Assembly: GCF_003054705.1 (NCBI RefSeq)
Contig: NZ_QAYX01000022.1
Span: 310,001-374,000, forward strand
Origin: Opitutus sp. ER46
GTDB lineage: Bacteria; Verrucomicrobiota; Verrucomicrobiia; Opitutales; Opitutaceae
Reading direction: 5' to 3'
DNA length: 64,000 nt
Made by a program: the position numbers and the translations under genes. Below are positions 1 to 8,167 of this stretch, piece by piece; position 1 is the first letter of the stretch; every line of letters starts with the position of its first letter. A model generated the notes under the pieces. That model saw only the letters and a list, made by a program, of their open reading frames with translations, was not told where the DNA came from and did not search any database.

Positions 1-120
1 GAGGACGGCGTGCGCCTCGACGTGGAGCCACACTACCCACGCTCGGTCATCACCGACCGGATCGCACCGGAGAACGTGCACCGCCTTATTGCCCAGATCC
101 GCGGTTGTGGCGCCGCGTGA
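1..120 (+). CDS. 3' end of an unidentified gene
   Basis: Frame 1 is open from the window edge for 39 codons and ends at a TGA. The tail contains the stretch VEPHYPRSVITDRIAPENV and ends in GCGAA. The start and most of the protein lie outside the window, and I do not recognise the family. Codons have the usual G/C third-position bias, which supports a real gene. It is convergent with the aminotransferase gene that ends at 301. Confidence 0.5.
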   Translation, partial: EDGVRLDVEPHYPRSVITDRIAPENVHRLIAQIRGCGAA

Positions 121-300
121 CGCGCCGATGTGGCGGGGCGACGCCCGGCGACGCGACGGCCAGCCGCGTCGCACGGAGTGGCGACACGCCACCGCAGGCG
201 CCTCAGATATCTGGATGCGCGCGGACCGGGTTTGGTCCGCACGCCGCGCGAACCGTGCGCCCGGGGCAGCGTAACGACGCCGCCCCGCCGGGCGGACGCG

Positions 301-1491
301 TCACTTCAGGCTGGCGCAGAACTTGGCGAGGCGCTCGACGCCCTTGGTGATGACGGCGTCGCTGGTCGCGTAGCTGAGGCGGAGGTAGCCCTCGGCGCCG
401 AAGGCGCTGCCCGGGACGGCGGCGACCTTCTGCTCCTCGAGGAGGCGCGAGCAAAAATCCATGTCCTTCAGCCCGAAGCTGGCGATCTTGGGGAAGAGAT
501 AGAACGCGCCCTGGGCCAGGAGGCAGGAGACGCCCGGGATCTTGTTCAACTCGGAGTGCAGCAGCTTCCGGCGCCGGTCGAACGCGGTGAGCATGATCTG
601 CAGGGCGGCGGCAGTCTTCTCCTTTTGCGTGAGCGCTGCGAGGGCGCCGAACTGGGCGAAAGTGGTGACGTTGGACGTCATCTGGCTCTGCAGTTCACCG
701 ATCGCCTTGGCAATCGGCAGCGGGGCAACCGTGGTGCCGATGCGCCAGCCGGTCATCGCGTACGTCTTGGAGAACCCGGCGACGGTGATCGTGCGCGCCT
801 CGACCTCCTTGCCGAGCGTGGCGACGCAGGTCGGCTTCAGGCCGTCGTAGATGAGATGCTCGTACATCTCGTCGGAGAGGATGTAGAGATTGTGCTTCAG
901 CGCGACGGCCACGATGGCCTCGAGTTCCTGGCGCGAGTACACCGCGCCGGTGGGATTCGAGGGCGAGTTGAGAATCAGCAGGCGCGTCTTCGGCGTGATC
1001 GCGGCCTCAACCATCTCGGGCGTCAGGCGGAACCCGGTGCGGTCATCAGCAAGCACATACTTCGGCACCGCGCCGGCGAGCTTCACCATCTCGGGGTAGC
1101 TCACCCAGTAGGGCGCCGGCACGATCACCTCGTCGCCGGGCGAGCACGTCGCCAGCACGCCGAGGTAGCAGTTGAACTTTCCGCCCGGCGAAACGACGAC
1201 CTGGCCCACAGTAGCCTTGAGGCCGTACTCGGCGGCGTAGCGCTCCACGATCGCCTGGCGCAGCGGCTCGATGCCCGGTGTCGGCGCGTACTTGGTTTTC
1301 CCTGACTTCAGCGCCGCGATGCACGCGTCCTTGATGTGGTCGGGGGTATCGAAGTCAGGTTCGCCGGCGGCGAACCCACACACATCCTCGCCGGCGGCCA
1401 TCATCGCCTTGGCTTTGGCGTCGACGGCCAGGGTTGGGGACGGCGAGACGTTGCGAGCCCAGCTGGACAAGGGGGCGGGAGTTATGCTCAT
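301..1491 (-). CDS. aspC: Aspartate aminotransferase (PLP, class I/II fold type I)
   Basis: 396 aa, the usual length for bacterial type I-gamma aspartate aminotransferases. These interconvert aspartate and oxaloacetate with 2-oxoglutarate and glutamate in the cytoplasm. The PLP Schiff-base lysine is K242 in [14 protein letters not shown]. The substrate and cofactor motifs NSPSNPTG (175-182) and [10 protein letters not shown] (from about 204) are intact, and the N-terminal [10 protein letters not shown] loop is typical of the family. The start chosen is the ATG just before [13 protein letters not shown], which fits the family N-terminus. Related enzymes of this subgroup can prefer other amino acids such as prephenate, so exact specificity is inferred. 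It appears monocistronic, about 190 bp downstream (in the minus direction) of the RHH gene. Confidence 0.9.
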   Translation of the reverse strand: MSITPAPLSSWARNVSPSPTLAVDAKAKAMMAAGEDVCGFAAGEPDFDTPDHIKDACIAALKSGKTKYAPTPGIEPLRQAIVERYAAEYGLKATVGQVVVSPGGKFNCYLGVLATCSPGDEVIVPAPYWVSYPEMVKLAGAVPKYVLADDRTGFRLTPEMVEAAITPKTRLLILNSPSNPTGAVYSRQELEAIVAVALKHNLYILSDEMYEHLIYDGLKPTCVATLGKEVEARTITVAGFSKTYAMTGWRIGTTVAPLPIAKAIGELQSQMTSNVTTFAQFGALAALTQKEKTAAALQIMLTAFDRRRKLLHSELNKIPGVSCLLAQGAFYLFPKIASFGLKDMDFCSRLLEEQKVAAVPGSAFGAEGYLRLSYATSDAVITKGVERLAKFCASLK

Positions 1492-1677
1492 GGAGAAAAC
1501 GGGCCGACGAAACGGGGCGCAGATGGCAAAAGCAAGCCCGGGGCACGACAGAGTGTGTCACGTGCATCCAGCTGCCGCGGGATCACGCGACACCCTTCTC
1601 CAACCGCGGCTGGACTTGGATAAACGCCAGCGCGGAAGGCCCAGGCCCACCGAGTGACGACACCGACCGGGACGTGC

Positions 1678-1992
1678 CTAGCGCTTGCGCTTGGGGCGGT
1701 CCGGCATGGCCTCGAGGGCCAGGCGGAGCAGCTCTCCGACGCTCGCATTCTTCTTCTTCGAAAAACGCTTCAAGGTCGCGCGCTGGTCGTTGGTGATCCG
1801 CACGGAAATCTGGCGGTGGGGATCGCGGTCCAGTTCGCAGGTATCGAAGTCGAAGCCGGCGATCGCGGTACGCACTACTTCGCTCGCGGTGGCGTATCCA
1901 TGACCTTTCCGACAAGTCTCAATCCGAGCAATGAGTGACTCGGGCAGATCGAACGTGAGGGGGGCAGAAGCCTTGCGGGATGTTTTGGCCAT
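1678..1992 (-). CDS. Small protein with two ribbon-helix-helix-like units
   Basis: 104 aa. The N-terminal half (about residues 10-48) reads like a CopG/MetJ-type ribbon-helix-helix: a short strand LTFDLPESL, a helix, then TASEVVRTAIAGF. The C-terminal half (about 60-96) repeats the pattern: QISVRITNDQRATLKRF, then SVGELLRLALEAM. RHH proteins normally dimerise to make one two-stranded DNA-binding sheet. Two units in one chain could give a single-chain pseudodimer, or one unit may be degenerate. The tail PDRPKRKR is basic. A DNA-binding autoregulator or antitoxin is a reasonable guess, but no toxin partner is adjacent: neighbours are the aminotransferase and a HAD hydrolase. The start ATG precedes AKTSRKASAPL. 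Confidence 0.7.
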   Translation of the reverse strand: MAKTSRKASAPLTFDLPESLIARIETCRKGHGYATASEVVRTAIAGFDFDTCELDRDPHRQISVRITNDQRATLKRFSKKKNASVGELLRLALEAMPDRPKRKR

Positions 1993-2057
1993 ACGTGCGT
2001 CGCAGGCAACGAGCTACGACGCAGCATTACTGCCACTTTCCTGCGGTGGGCGGCAAC

Positions 2058-2086
2058 AAAATACTGCTTTTATTATTGGTGCGCAA
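2058..2086 (-). promoter_or_regulatory. Candidate sigma70-type promoter for the RHH gene
   Basis: On the minus strand TTGCGC (2086-2081) and TATTTT (2063-2058) are separated by 17 bases inside an A+T-rich pocket that stands out from its surroundings. The predicted leader to the ATG at 1992 is about 60 nt. This is motif reading only. Confidence 0.3.
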
Positions 2087-2132
2087 CGACTCGCGCGGTC
2101 ACGCGTCTGACTCCACACCGGTGATACGTCCG

Positions 2133-2801
2133 CTAAACCTGCACCGGCAAACCGGCGGCTTGAGCTACGGTCCGGTACGCTTCGGCGGGGTCGGCGACCA
2201 CGCGCCACGCGCGTCCGGCGATCGCCGGCGCAATCCCGCGCGCATGCCGGATCAGGATTGTATCCACTCCGCACCCACTGCCGCCCAGCACGTCGACATC
2301 GGCATCGCCGACAAATAGCGTCTCCGCCGGTTGAATACTAAGTCGGCGCATGATTTCCCTCAGCCCAGCGGGATCCGGCTTGTGCGTCGCGAGGTCGTCG
2401 CCGCACACGACGGTGGCAAAATGCGGCTGCAGGCCGAGCGTCGGCAGCAGCAACTCGGTCGAGAGGCGGTCGCGACCGGTCCACACCGCCGTCTTGATCC
2501 CCGCCGCGGCCAGTTGCGCCAGCAGCGTCGTCGCCCCGGGGAACACCTCGAGGAGATGGTTGTTCGCCTGATGATACGCGTCCATGCGCGCCAGCGCCTC
2601 GGGCGCGTGCCGCGGGTCGGCCAGCAGCTCCGGCAGGAACCGCTCCGGGGGGCCGCCAAGCCGCGCGAAGATGTCCATCGTCGGCGCGCCGCCAAAGGGC
2701 GCCAGCGCGTGCGCGATCGAAGCTAGCACCAGCGGCAGGCTGTTCACGATCGTGCCGTCGAAATCGAACACGACGGCCCGCAAGGGGACCGGCCGTTTCA
2801 T
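2133..2801 (-). CDS. HAD-superfamily phosphatase (phosphoglycolate phosphatase-like)
   Basis: 222 aa from the ATG before KRPVPLRAVVFDFDGT. The HAD motifs are all present: nucleophile and acid/base aspartates D13 and D15 in DFDGT, T108 in VWTGRD, K141 in THKPDP, and acidic D166/D170 in VGDADVD. The alpha-helical cap between motifs I and II places it with Gph/PGMB-like C1-cap phosphatases, which hydrolyse small phosphorylated metabolites; the substrate cannot be told. A longer open frame extends upstream to 3485 but is out-of-frame shadow of the LolA-like gene. The ATG overlaps the stop codon of that upstream gene by four bases, so the two are probably translationally coupled in a secG - LolA-like - HAD unit. 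Confidence 0.85.
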   Translation of the reverse strand: MKRPVPLRAVVFDFDGTIVNSLPLVLASIAHALAPFGGAPTMDIFARLGGPPERFLPELLADPRHAPEALARMDAYHQANNHLLEVFPGATTLLAQLAAAGIKTAVWTGRDRLSTELLLPTLGLQPHFATVVCGDDLATHKPDPAGLREIMRRLSIQPAETLFVGDADVDVLGGSGCGVDTILIRHARGIAPAIAGRAWRVVADPAEAYRTVAQAAGLPVQV

Positions 2802-3661
2802 GGGGCCACCCGCACAAGCCGGTCCGTCGGCGGCTGCACCGCCTCCGTCAGGCTGGCCGGCTCGAAAACGAGCGGCGCAAATTCCAACCGCAGCGCGACC
2901 GCGGTGACGACGAAGCGCGTCTTGTCCCGTGTGACCTCGTTGCGGATATCGAACGAGCGCGGGATCCACTGCTCCCCCACCTTCTTCAGGTCCACGAGCG
3001 ACACCGTCTTCACGACACGCTTGGCGTCGGTGAACTCGGTCTGCATCGGGGCGCTGTATTGCGCGTCGAAATACGCGCGCACCCGTTGCAGCCCGGAGTG
3101 CGCCCGCGCGAAGGTCGCCGGCGGGGTGAACAAAAACGTGTAGGCCGGGCGCCCGCGCATGCGGACCACGCTCTCCACCGCAAACTCGGGCCAGTAAAGG
3201 TACGGCATCTGCAGGTCGAACGCGCTCACCTCCACGCCGGGGATCAACGGGTCGAGGAGCGCCGCGCCCTGGACCACCTCCGGCCGGCCGAGCCGGACCC
3301 GCCAGACTGCAGCCTGTTCGCCATTCTGCAGGAGAAATCGCTGCACCACGCCCTGGGCGTCGGTGAGCTCGATCCTGGTCACCGCTCCCTGCCCGTTGAA
3401 GCCACCCCAGAGACGCCCTTGATAAACCCTCTCGTCGCCCTGCCGCGGAAGGGCGCGCAGTTCGAACTCCACGTAGCCGAGCCACCCCGAGCGCCGAAAC
3501 TGCTCAAGGATGCGGCCAGCTTCCGCCGCCGTCGGCTTGCCGACTTGGGCCAGCGGAGCCTGCGTGCCCGCCGTCGGCGGGCCGGCGAACACCGCGCCGG
3601 CCGTCGCCAACGCCACAATAAAAAACGCCCGCCGAAGCCGGGCGGGCGTAAAGGTAAACAT
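2798..3661 (-). CDS. Exported LolA/outer-membrane lipoprotein-sorting-like protein
   Basis: 287 aa from the ATG before FTFTPARLRR. A signal peptide is clear: RR, hydrophobic FFIVALATAGAVFAG, with likely cleavage near AVFAG. The mature part resembles the LolA/TP_0789-like beta-sheet family that binds lipoproteins or lipids in the periplasm: it has QGRLWGGFNGQGAVTRIEL, then a region around YLYWPEFAVESVVRMRGRPAY, and late strands DFIRNEV-like. The exact role is inferred. An alternative ATG five codons upstream (3676) is possible; the chosen one has GGGGA five bases before it. The open frame extends further upstream only as an arginine-rich shadow of secG. Its first codons coincide with a strong terminator hairpin (3618-3649). 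Its stop overlaps the HAD start. Confidence 0.7.
   Translation of the reverse strand: MFTFTPARLRRAFFIVALATAGAVFAGPPTAGTQAPLAQVGKPTAAEAGRILEQFRRSGWLGYVEFELRALPRQGDERVYQGRLWGGFNGQGAVTRIELTDAQGVVQRFLLQNGEQAAVWRVRLGRPEVVQGAALLDPLIPGVEVSAFDLQMPYLYWPEFAVESVVRMRGRPAYTFLFTPPATFARAHSGLQRVRAYFDAQYSAPMQTEFTDAKRVVKTVSLVDLKKVGEQWIPRSFDIRNEVTRDKTRFVVTAVALRLEFAPLVFEPASLTEAVQPPTDRLVRVAP
3618..3649 (-). terminator. Intrinsic terminator of secG, inside the next gene
   Basis: On the minus strand a perfect 9-bp stem ACGCCCGCC / GGCGGGCGT with a 7-base loop is followed directly by TTTTT. It lies about 32-63 bases past the secG stop and within codons 5-15 of the LolA-like gene, across its signal peptide region. 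Confidence 0.75.
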
Positions 3662-3680
3662 GGACGTCCCCAGCATGCGG

Positions 3681-4076
3681 CTACTTGGTCGCCGGAGCCG
3701 GCGCGGGCGCCGTGCTGGTCGTCGCGGTCGGGGCCGGCGCAGCGGTCGCGGGAGCGGGCGTCGTGGCCGGAGCCGGCATTGCCGGAGCCTCAACCGTCGG
3801 CAACGCGTTGTCGGCGGCCGCATTGGCATGCGAGCGCTCCCAGATGCGGCCGAGATACAGCACGAACGCCAGGACGAAAAATACGATGGCCGCGTAGATG
3901 GTCGACTTGCTCAGCACGTTGTTCGTCTCCGCGCCGAAGGCCGCTTCGGCAGCACCGCCGCCCAGCGCCGCACCCATGCCACCGTCCTTCGATTTCTGGG
4001 CGAGAACGACCAGGACGAGGAACAGCGAGACGAGGATGAGAATAAAGGTGAGGATTCCGAGGACGATGCTGGCCAT
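3681..4076 (-). CDS. secG: Preprotein translocase subunit SecG
   Basis: 131 aa. SecG is the small accessory subunit of the SecYEG channel in the inner membrane. Two transmembrane helices are visible: [19 protein letters not shown] (about 8-26) and a second around [19 protein letters not shown] (about 57-75). They are separated by the conserved SecG loop [22 protein letters not shown]. The C-terminus carries an Ala/Pro/Thr-rich low-complexity extension of about 50 residues, longer than in classical SecG but common in this family. The start is the ATG before [10 protein letters not shown]; the longer upstream frame lacks family similarity. First gene of the minus cluster, divergent from the GGT gene. 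Confidence 0.88.
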   Translation of the reverse strand: MASIVLGILTFILILVSLFLVLVVLAQKSKDGGMGAALGGGAAEAAFGAETNNVLSKSTIYAAIVFFVLAFVLYLGRIWERSHANAAADNALPTVEAPAMPAPATTPAPATAAPAPTATTSTAPAPAPATK

Positions 4077-4287
4077 AGAAAGGGGACAAAAGGAGCAGGG
4101 CCGCGCGGGGGTTGTCAACCCAGCTGTGAGCCGGCCCAAATCGTTGTCCCGTCGTGCCTGGCCGCCGGCCGGCCGCCGCTCCCCCTCTCGACAGGCCCCG
4201 GCCCCCGCCTCCGGCAACGGTCAGACACCCGCTTTGACGCCCCGCGCCCCGCCGCTACCGTTTCCACCACCACCCGTCTCGCTTGCC

Positions 4288-6177
4288 ATGTCGCGCTGCT
4301 TCCCCACCCGCTCCGCACTCGCCGTTCTCGCTCTCCTCTGCGGCTCCGCCGCCCCGACGTTCGCCCAGTCGCCCCGGACCAATAAGCCCATCCTGCACGG
4401 TCGCCACTGGGTGGCGGTCACCGGCAAGCCGCTCGCGGCCTCCGCCGGCGCGCTCACCTTTGCCAAAGGCGGCAACGCGATCGATGCCGCCTGCGCCATG
4501 CTCGCCGCCACGTGCACCATGTGGGACACCCTCGGCTGGGGCGGCGAAACCCAGGCTCTTATCTACCATCCGAAGACCGGTCGCGTGATCGGCGTCAACG
4601 CGCTCGGCGTCGCCCCAACCGGCGCCACCGTCGAGTTCTACCGCCAGAAGGGCATGGATTTTCCGCCCGAGTACGGCCCGCTCGCCGCGGTCACCCCCGG
4701 CACGCCCGGCGGGCTCATGGTCATGCTCGCCGAGTTCGGCACGCTGTCGCTGGCCGAGGTCCTTGCGCCCGCGATCGAGATGGCGGACGGCTATCCCATC
4801 GAGGCGCAGGCGGCTGACACCATGGAACGTTTCCGCACGCAGATCTCCGCCTGGCCGGACTCGCGCCGTGTCTTCCTGCCGCATCTCGACCCCAAGGACG
4901 CCAGCCGGCGCGCCGCCCCACAACCCGGCGATATTTTCCGGCAACCGGAGCTCGCCGCCACCCTGCGCCGCCTCGTCGAGGCCGAACGCGCCGCTCTCGC
5001 CGCCGGTCGCGACCGCAAGTCCGCCATCATGGCCGCCTATGATCGCTTTTACCGCGGTGACATCGCCCAGGAGCTCGTCGCCAGCGTCCGGACGCAGGGC
5101 GGTTTGTTCACCTTGCGTGACCTCGACACCTGGCGCGTGCAGCTCGAGGAACCCGTTTCGACGACGTACAAGGGCGTCGAGGTCTACAAACTCACCACCT
5201 GGACCCAGGGTCCCGCGATGCTCCAGGCGCTCAATCTGCTCGAGCCTTTCGATCTCCGCGCGATGGGCTACAACAGCGCGCGCTACATCCATACCGTCTA
5301 CCAGGCGATGAACCTGGCGTTCGCCGATCGCGATTTCTACTACGGCGATCCCGCTTTCCCGCCGGCCGAGCCCATCCGCGGCCTGCTGTCGAAGGACTAC
5401 GCGAAAGCGCGTCTCCCGCTCCTCAACCTCGAGCGCAATGATCCCCGCGCCCGCCCGGGAGACCCTTATCCTTTCCAAGGCGAAACCAACCCCTACTCCG
5501 CGCTGCTGGAAAAGTGGACGCCCACTCCCGCCCGCTCCGCCCAACGCCCCGCGGGTTTTCAGGTCTCCGCTCTCACCCCTGACGAGGTCTTTCGCATCGG
5601 CACCACGTCCATCCAGGCCGCCGACGCCAGCGGCTGGGTGATCTCTGTCACCCCGAGCGGCGGCTGGATTCCCGCCGTCATCGCCGGGCGCACCGGCATC
5701 GGACTCTCGCAACGCATGCAGAGCTTCGTCTTCGAGCCGGCCATGAATCCCTTCAACGTCCTCGAACCGGGCAAGCGCCCGCGCGTCACGCTCACGCCTT
5801 CCCTCGCACTCAAGCAGGGCAAACCGTTCCTCGCCTTCTCCGTCCAGGGCGGCGATTCGCAGGACCAGAACCTGCTCCAGTTCTTCCTCAACGTCGTCGA
5901 GTTCGACATGGACGTCCAGCAGGCCGCCGAGGCCGCCAACTTCGCCAGCTACCAGATGCAGTCCTCCTTCGGCGACCATCGCTCCGAGCCGGGACGCCTC
6001 GAGGTGCGGCAGGACGTTCCGGAGTGGGTGCGCACGCAGCTCACCCGCATGGGCTACAAGGTGGAAACCCTCCCGCGCGTCTACGCCCCCACCACGGCGA
6101 TCCGGATCGATTCCGCGCGCGGGACATTCCAGGGCGCCGCCTCCGACACCGGCGAGGATTACGGCATCGCCTGGTGA
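4288..6177 (+). CDS. Gamma-glutamyltransferase family (Ntn) hydrolase, exported
   Basis: 629 aa from the ATG before SRCFPTRSALAVLALL; the signal peptide ends near TFAQ. The family makes one precursor that self-cleaves before a threonine, which becomes the N-terminal nucleophile; substrates are glutathione and gamma-glutamyl compounds in the periplasm. The candidate nucleophile is T439 in RIGTTSIQAAD. The N-terminal KGGNAIDAACAMLAA and AVTPGTPGG motifs and the later GGDSQDQN segment match the fold. Compared with classical enzymes the residue after the TT pair is Ser instead of His and the oxyanion segment is altered, so this may be one of the divergent GGT-like proteins with another substrate. 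Divergent from secG; 155 bp before the DGPF gene. Confidence 0.85.
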   Translation: MSRCFPTRSALAVLALLCGSAAPTFAQSPRTNKPILHGRHWVAVTGKPLAASAGALTFAKGGNAIDAACAMLAATCTMWDTLGWGGETQALIYHPKTGRVIGVNALGVAPTGATVEFYRQKGMDFPPEYGPLAAVTPGTPGGLMVMLAEFGTLSLAEVLAPAIEMADGYPIEAQAADTMERFRTQISAWPDSRRVFLPHLDPKDASRRAAPQPGDIFRQPELAATLRRLVEAERAALAAGRDRKSAIMAAYDRFYRGDIAQELVASVRTQGGLFTLRDLDTWRVQLEEPVSTTYKGVEVYKLTTWTQGPAMLQALNLLEPFDLRAMGYNSARYIHTVYQAMNLAFADRDFYYGDPAFPPAEPIRGLLSKDYAKARLPLLNLERNDPRARPGDPYPFQGETNPYSALLEKWTPTPARSAQRPAGFQVSALTPDEVFRIGTTSIQAADASGWVISVTPSGGWIPAVIAGRTGIGLSQRMQSFVFEPAMNPFNVLEPGKRPRVTLTPSLALKQGKPFLAFSVQGGDSQDQNLLQFFLNVVEFDMDVQQAAEAANFASYQMQSSFGDHRSEPGRLEVRQDVPEWVRTQLTRMGYKVETLPRVYAPTTAIRIDSARGTFQGAASDTGEDYGIAW

Positions 6178-6332
6178 CGCATCGGCGCCGCGTGGGCGTG
6201 ATCGACGCCGCGCTTGGGTCGCATCCCGGGACCCTGGCTCGGAGAATTGCCGATGCCAAACCAAGAAAATTGCGTCGCGAATTGTCCTTCCGACCAGTCC
6301 TCGTTCGTTGACGCTCGAACCCACCCATACCC

Positions 6333-6743
6333 ATGCCCACCCAACCCTACATGATCATCTTCCGCGACGCGTCGCCCGAGACGTATCGCGCGATGTCGGC
6401 TGACCAGCGACAGCAACTCCTGGAACAGTGGAATGCCTGGTACGACGGCCTCGCCGCCCAGGGAAAGGTCGAACACGGCCATCCCCTCGCCCCCACGGGC
6501 CGGGTGGTTTCGGGCCCACGCGGCGAACGCGTCACCGACGGCCCTTTCCCGGAATCGACCGAAGGCATCGGCGGCTACTTTCTCCTCCAGGTCAGCGGCC
6601 TCGATGAGGCCACCGCGATTGCCCAGCGCTGCCCGAGCCTGCCCCACGGCATGTCGGTCGAGGTGCGCCCCGTCGCCGATGCGTGCGCGACGCTCGGCGT
6701 CCGCGGCCGCCCGCGGGCCGTGCCCGAGCCGGTGAACGCCTGA
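6333..6743 (+). CDS. DGPF (YCII-related) domain protein
   Basis: 136 aa, a ferredoxin-like YCII/DGPF fold protein. The namesake motif is visible as VTDGPFPESTEGIGGYFLLQV. The N-terminal MIIFRD strand and the C-terminal VEVRPVAD strand complete the domain. Genes of this family are typically next to ECF42 sigma factors and are thought to be their regulon members or partners; the biochemical function is unknown. Here the sigma gene follows after about 20-75 bp, depending on its start. The ATG precedes PTQPYMIIFRD. Confidence 0.85.
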   Translation: MPTQPYMIIFRDASPETYRAMSADQRQQLLEQWNAWYDGLAAQGKVEHGHPLAPTGRVVSGPRGERVTDGPFPESTEGIGGYFLLQVSGLDEATAIAQRCPSLPHGMSVEVRPVADACATLGVRGRPRAVPEPVNA

Positions 6744-6762
6744 AGTCCTGTCCGCGCGCCCC

Positions 6763-8139
6763 GTGCCGATTCGGCGGCAAGCTCCGCCGAACCGGTGCGC
6801 GCGTCGCCTTCGCTCCCCGGTGAATCCAACGCCCCCGTCTTCCGCCACCCCGGCCGGCCCGCCGGCCGCCGACGCCGCCTCGGCCGCGCGCGCGTCCGCC
6901 GTCGTCGAACATTTCTTCCGCCACGAGTCGGGCCGACTCCACGGGGCCCTGATGCGGCACTTTGGGCCCGCCAACTTTGCCCTCGTCGAGGACGTCGCCC
7001 AAGCCGCCCTGTTGCAGGCAATGCGGGTGTGGTCGATCGGAGGCCTGCCGCCCAATCCTTCGGCCTGGATCACGCGCGTGGCCATCAACCTCGCGCGCGA
7101 CGCACTCCGCCACCAGCGCATGTCGAGCGGCAAGGAGGGGGCGCTCATCAGTTATCTCGAGCAATTGCAGCCCGACTCGCGCTTCGTCGGCGAGTCCGAC
7201 CAACAGCTTCGTGAGGACGCGCTCCGGCTGATGTTCGTGTGCTGTCATCCGGCGCTGGCCTCCGACGCCCAGGTGATCCTCGCGTTGAAGACGCTGTGCG
7301 GCTTCAGCACGGGCGAGATCGCGCGGGCGTTCCTCAGCACCGAGGCGGCGATCGAGAAGCAGCTCACGCGCACCAAGCAACGGATCCGCGAGGCCCAGAT
7401 CCGTTTCGAGATTCCCGAGTCGCGCGAGCTCGGCCCGCGCCTCGATGGCGTGCTCGCCACACTCTACCTGCTGTTCAACGAGGGCTACAAGGCCTCGAGT
7501 GGCGACCGGCTGCTCCGCGAGGAGCTCTGCGACGAGGCCGTGCGCCTGACCTCCATCCTCGTCGAGCATCCCGCGGGCCGCACGCCGCGCAGCCACGCCC
7601 TGCTTGCCCTCATGCTGCTGACGGCCGCGCGATTCCCCTCGCGCACGGCAGACGACGGCATGCTGCTCCGGTTGCACGACCAGGATCGGGGCAAATGGGA
7701 CCAGGCGCTCATCTCGCGCGGCTTGGTCGAATTGCTCGCCGCCGCCCAAGGCGACGAGGTGTCCGAATACCATCTGCAAGCCGGCATCGCCGCGTGCCAC
7801 TGCACCGCGCCGGACTACGCGTCCACCGACTGGCGGCGCATCCTGAGTCACTACGACGCCCTGAATCGGCTGAAGCCCTCGCCGGTCGTCGCGCTCAACC
7901 GCGCCGTCGCCCTCGCCAATGTCGAAGGCGCCCAGGCCGGCCTCGATGCGATCGCCGCCATCCCGCGCCGCGAGCTGCTGGAATCCCACTATCTCTACCA
8001 CACCGTGGTCGGCGAACTGGAGGGACGCCTGCTCCACCACGCTGCCGCCGCCGACAGCTACCGACGAGCCCTGCAACTCGCAACCGTCGGCCCCGAGCAG
8101 GTTTATCTCAGCCGTCTCCTCGACCGCGCCGGTCTCTGA
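6763..8139 (+). CDS. ECF42-type RNA polymerase sigma factor with TPR-like C-terminal extension
   Basis: Up to 458 aa from a GTG at 6763; a GTG at 6820 (VNPTPPSS) is an equally possible start. Sigma region 2 lies around HFGPANFALVEDVAQAALL and PNPSAWITRVAINLARD; region 4 around LALKTLCGFSTGEIARAFL with the helix-turn-helix. After the YLLFNEGY motif, characteristic of this group, come about 220 residues of helical repeats ending SYRRALQLATVGPEQVYL, the TPR-like C-terminal domain needed for activity in ECF42 members. There is no anti-sigma gene; ECF42 genes instead neighbour DGPF proteins, as here. It probably directs transcription of its own locus. Confidence 0.88.
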   Translation: MPIRRQAPPNRCARRLRSPVNPTPPSSATPAGPPAADAASAARASAVVEHFFRHESGRLHGALMRHFGPANFALVEDVAQAALLQAMRVWSIGGLPPNPSAWITRVAINLARDALRHQRMSSGKEGALISYLEQLQPDSRFVGESDQQLREDALRLMFVCCHPALASDAQVILALKTLCGFSTGEIARAFLSTEAAIEKQLTRTKQRIREAQIRFEIPESRELGPRLDGVLATLYLLFNEGYKASSGDRLLREELCDEAVRLTSILVEHPAGRTPRSHALLALMLLTAARFPSRTADDGMLLRLHDQDRGKWDQALISRGLVELLAAAQGDEVSEYHLQAGIAACHCTAPDYASTDWRRILSHYDALNRLKPSPVVALNRAVALANVEGAQAGLDAIAAIPRRELLESHYLYHTVVGELEGRLLHHAAAADSYRRALQLATVGPEQVYLSRLLDRAGL

Positions 8140-8167
8140 CCCTGTTTGTGGTACTTGGGAGGGAGAA

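Noticed and set aside
2801-3485. N-terminal extension of the HAD protein to 450 aa
   Set aside because: The extra residues are the other frame of the LolA-like gene; the HAD fold starts at the ATG at 2801.
4288-6177. Inactive GGT pseudo-enzyme because of the TTS instead of TTH motif
   Set aside because: The nucleophile threonine and the rest of the fold are intact; the substitution more likely reflects a divergent subfamily.
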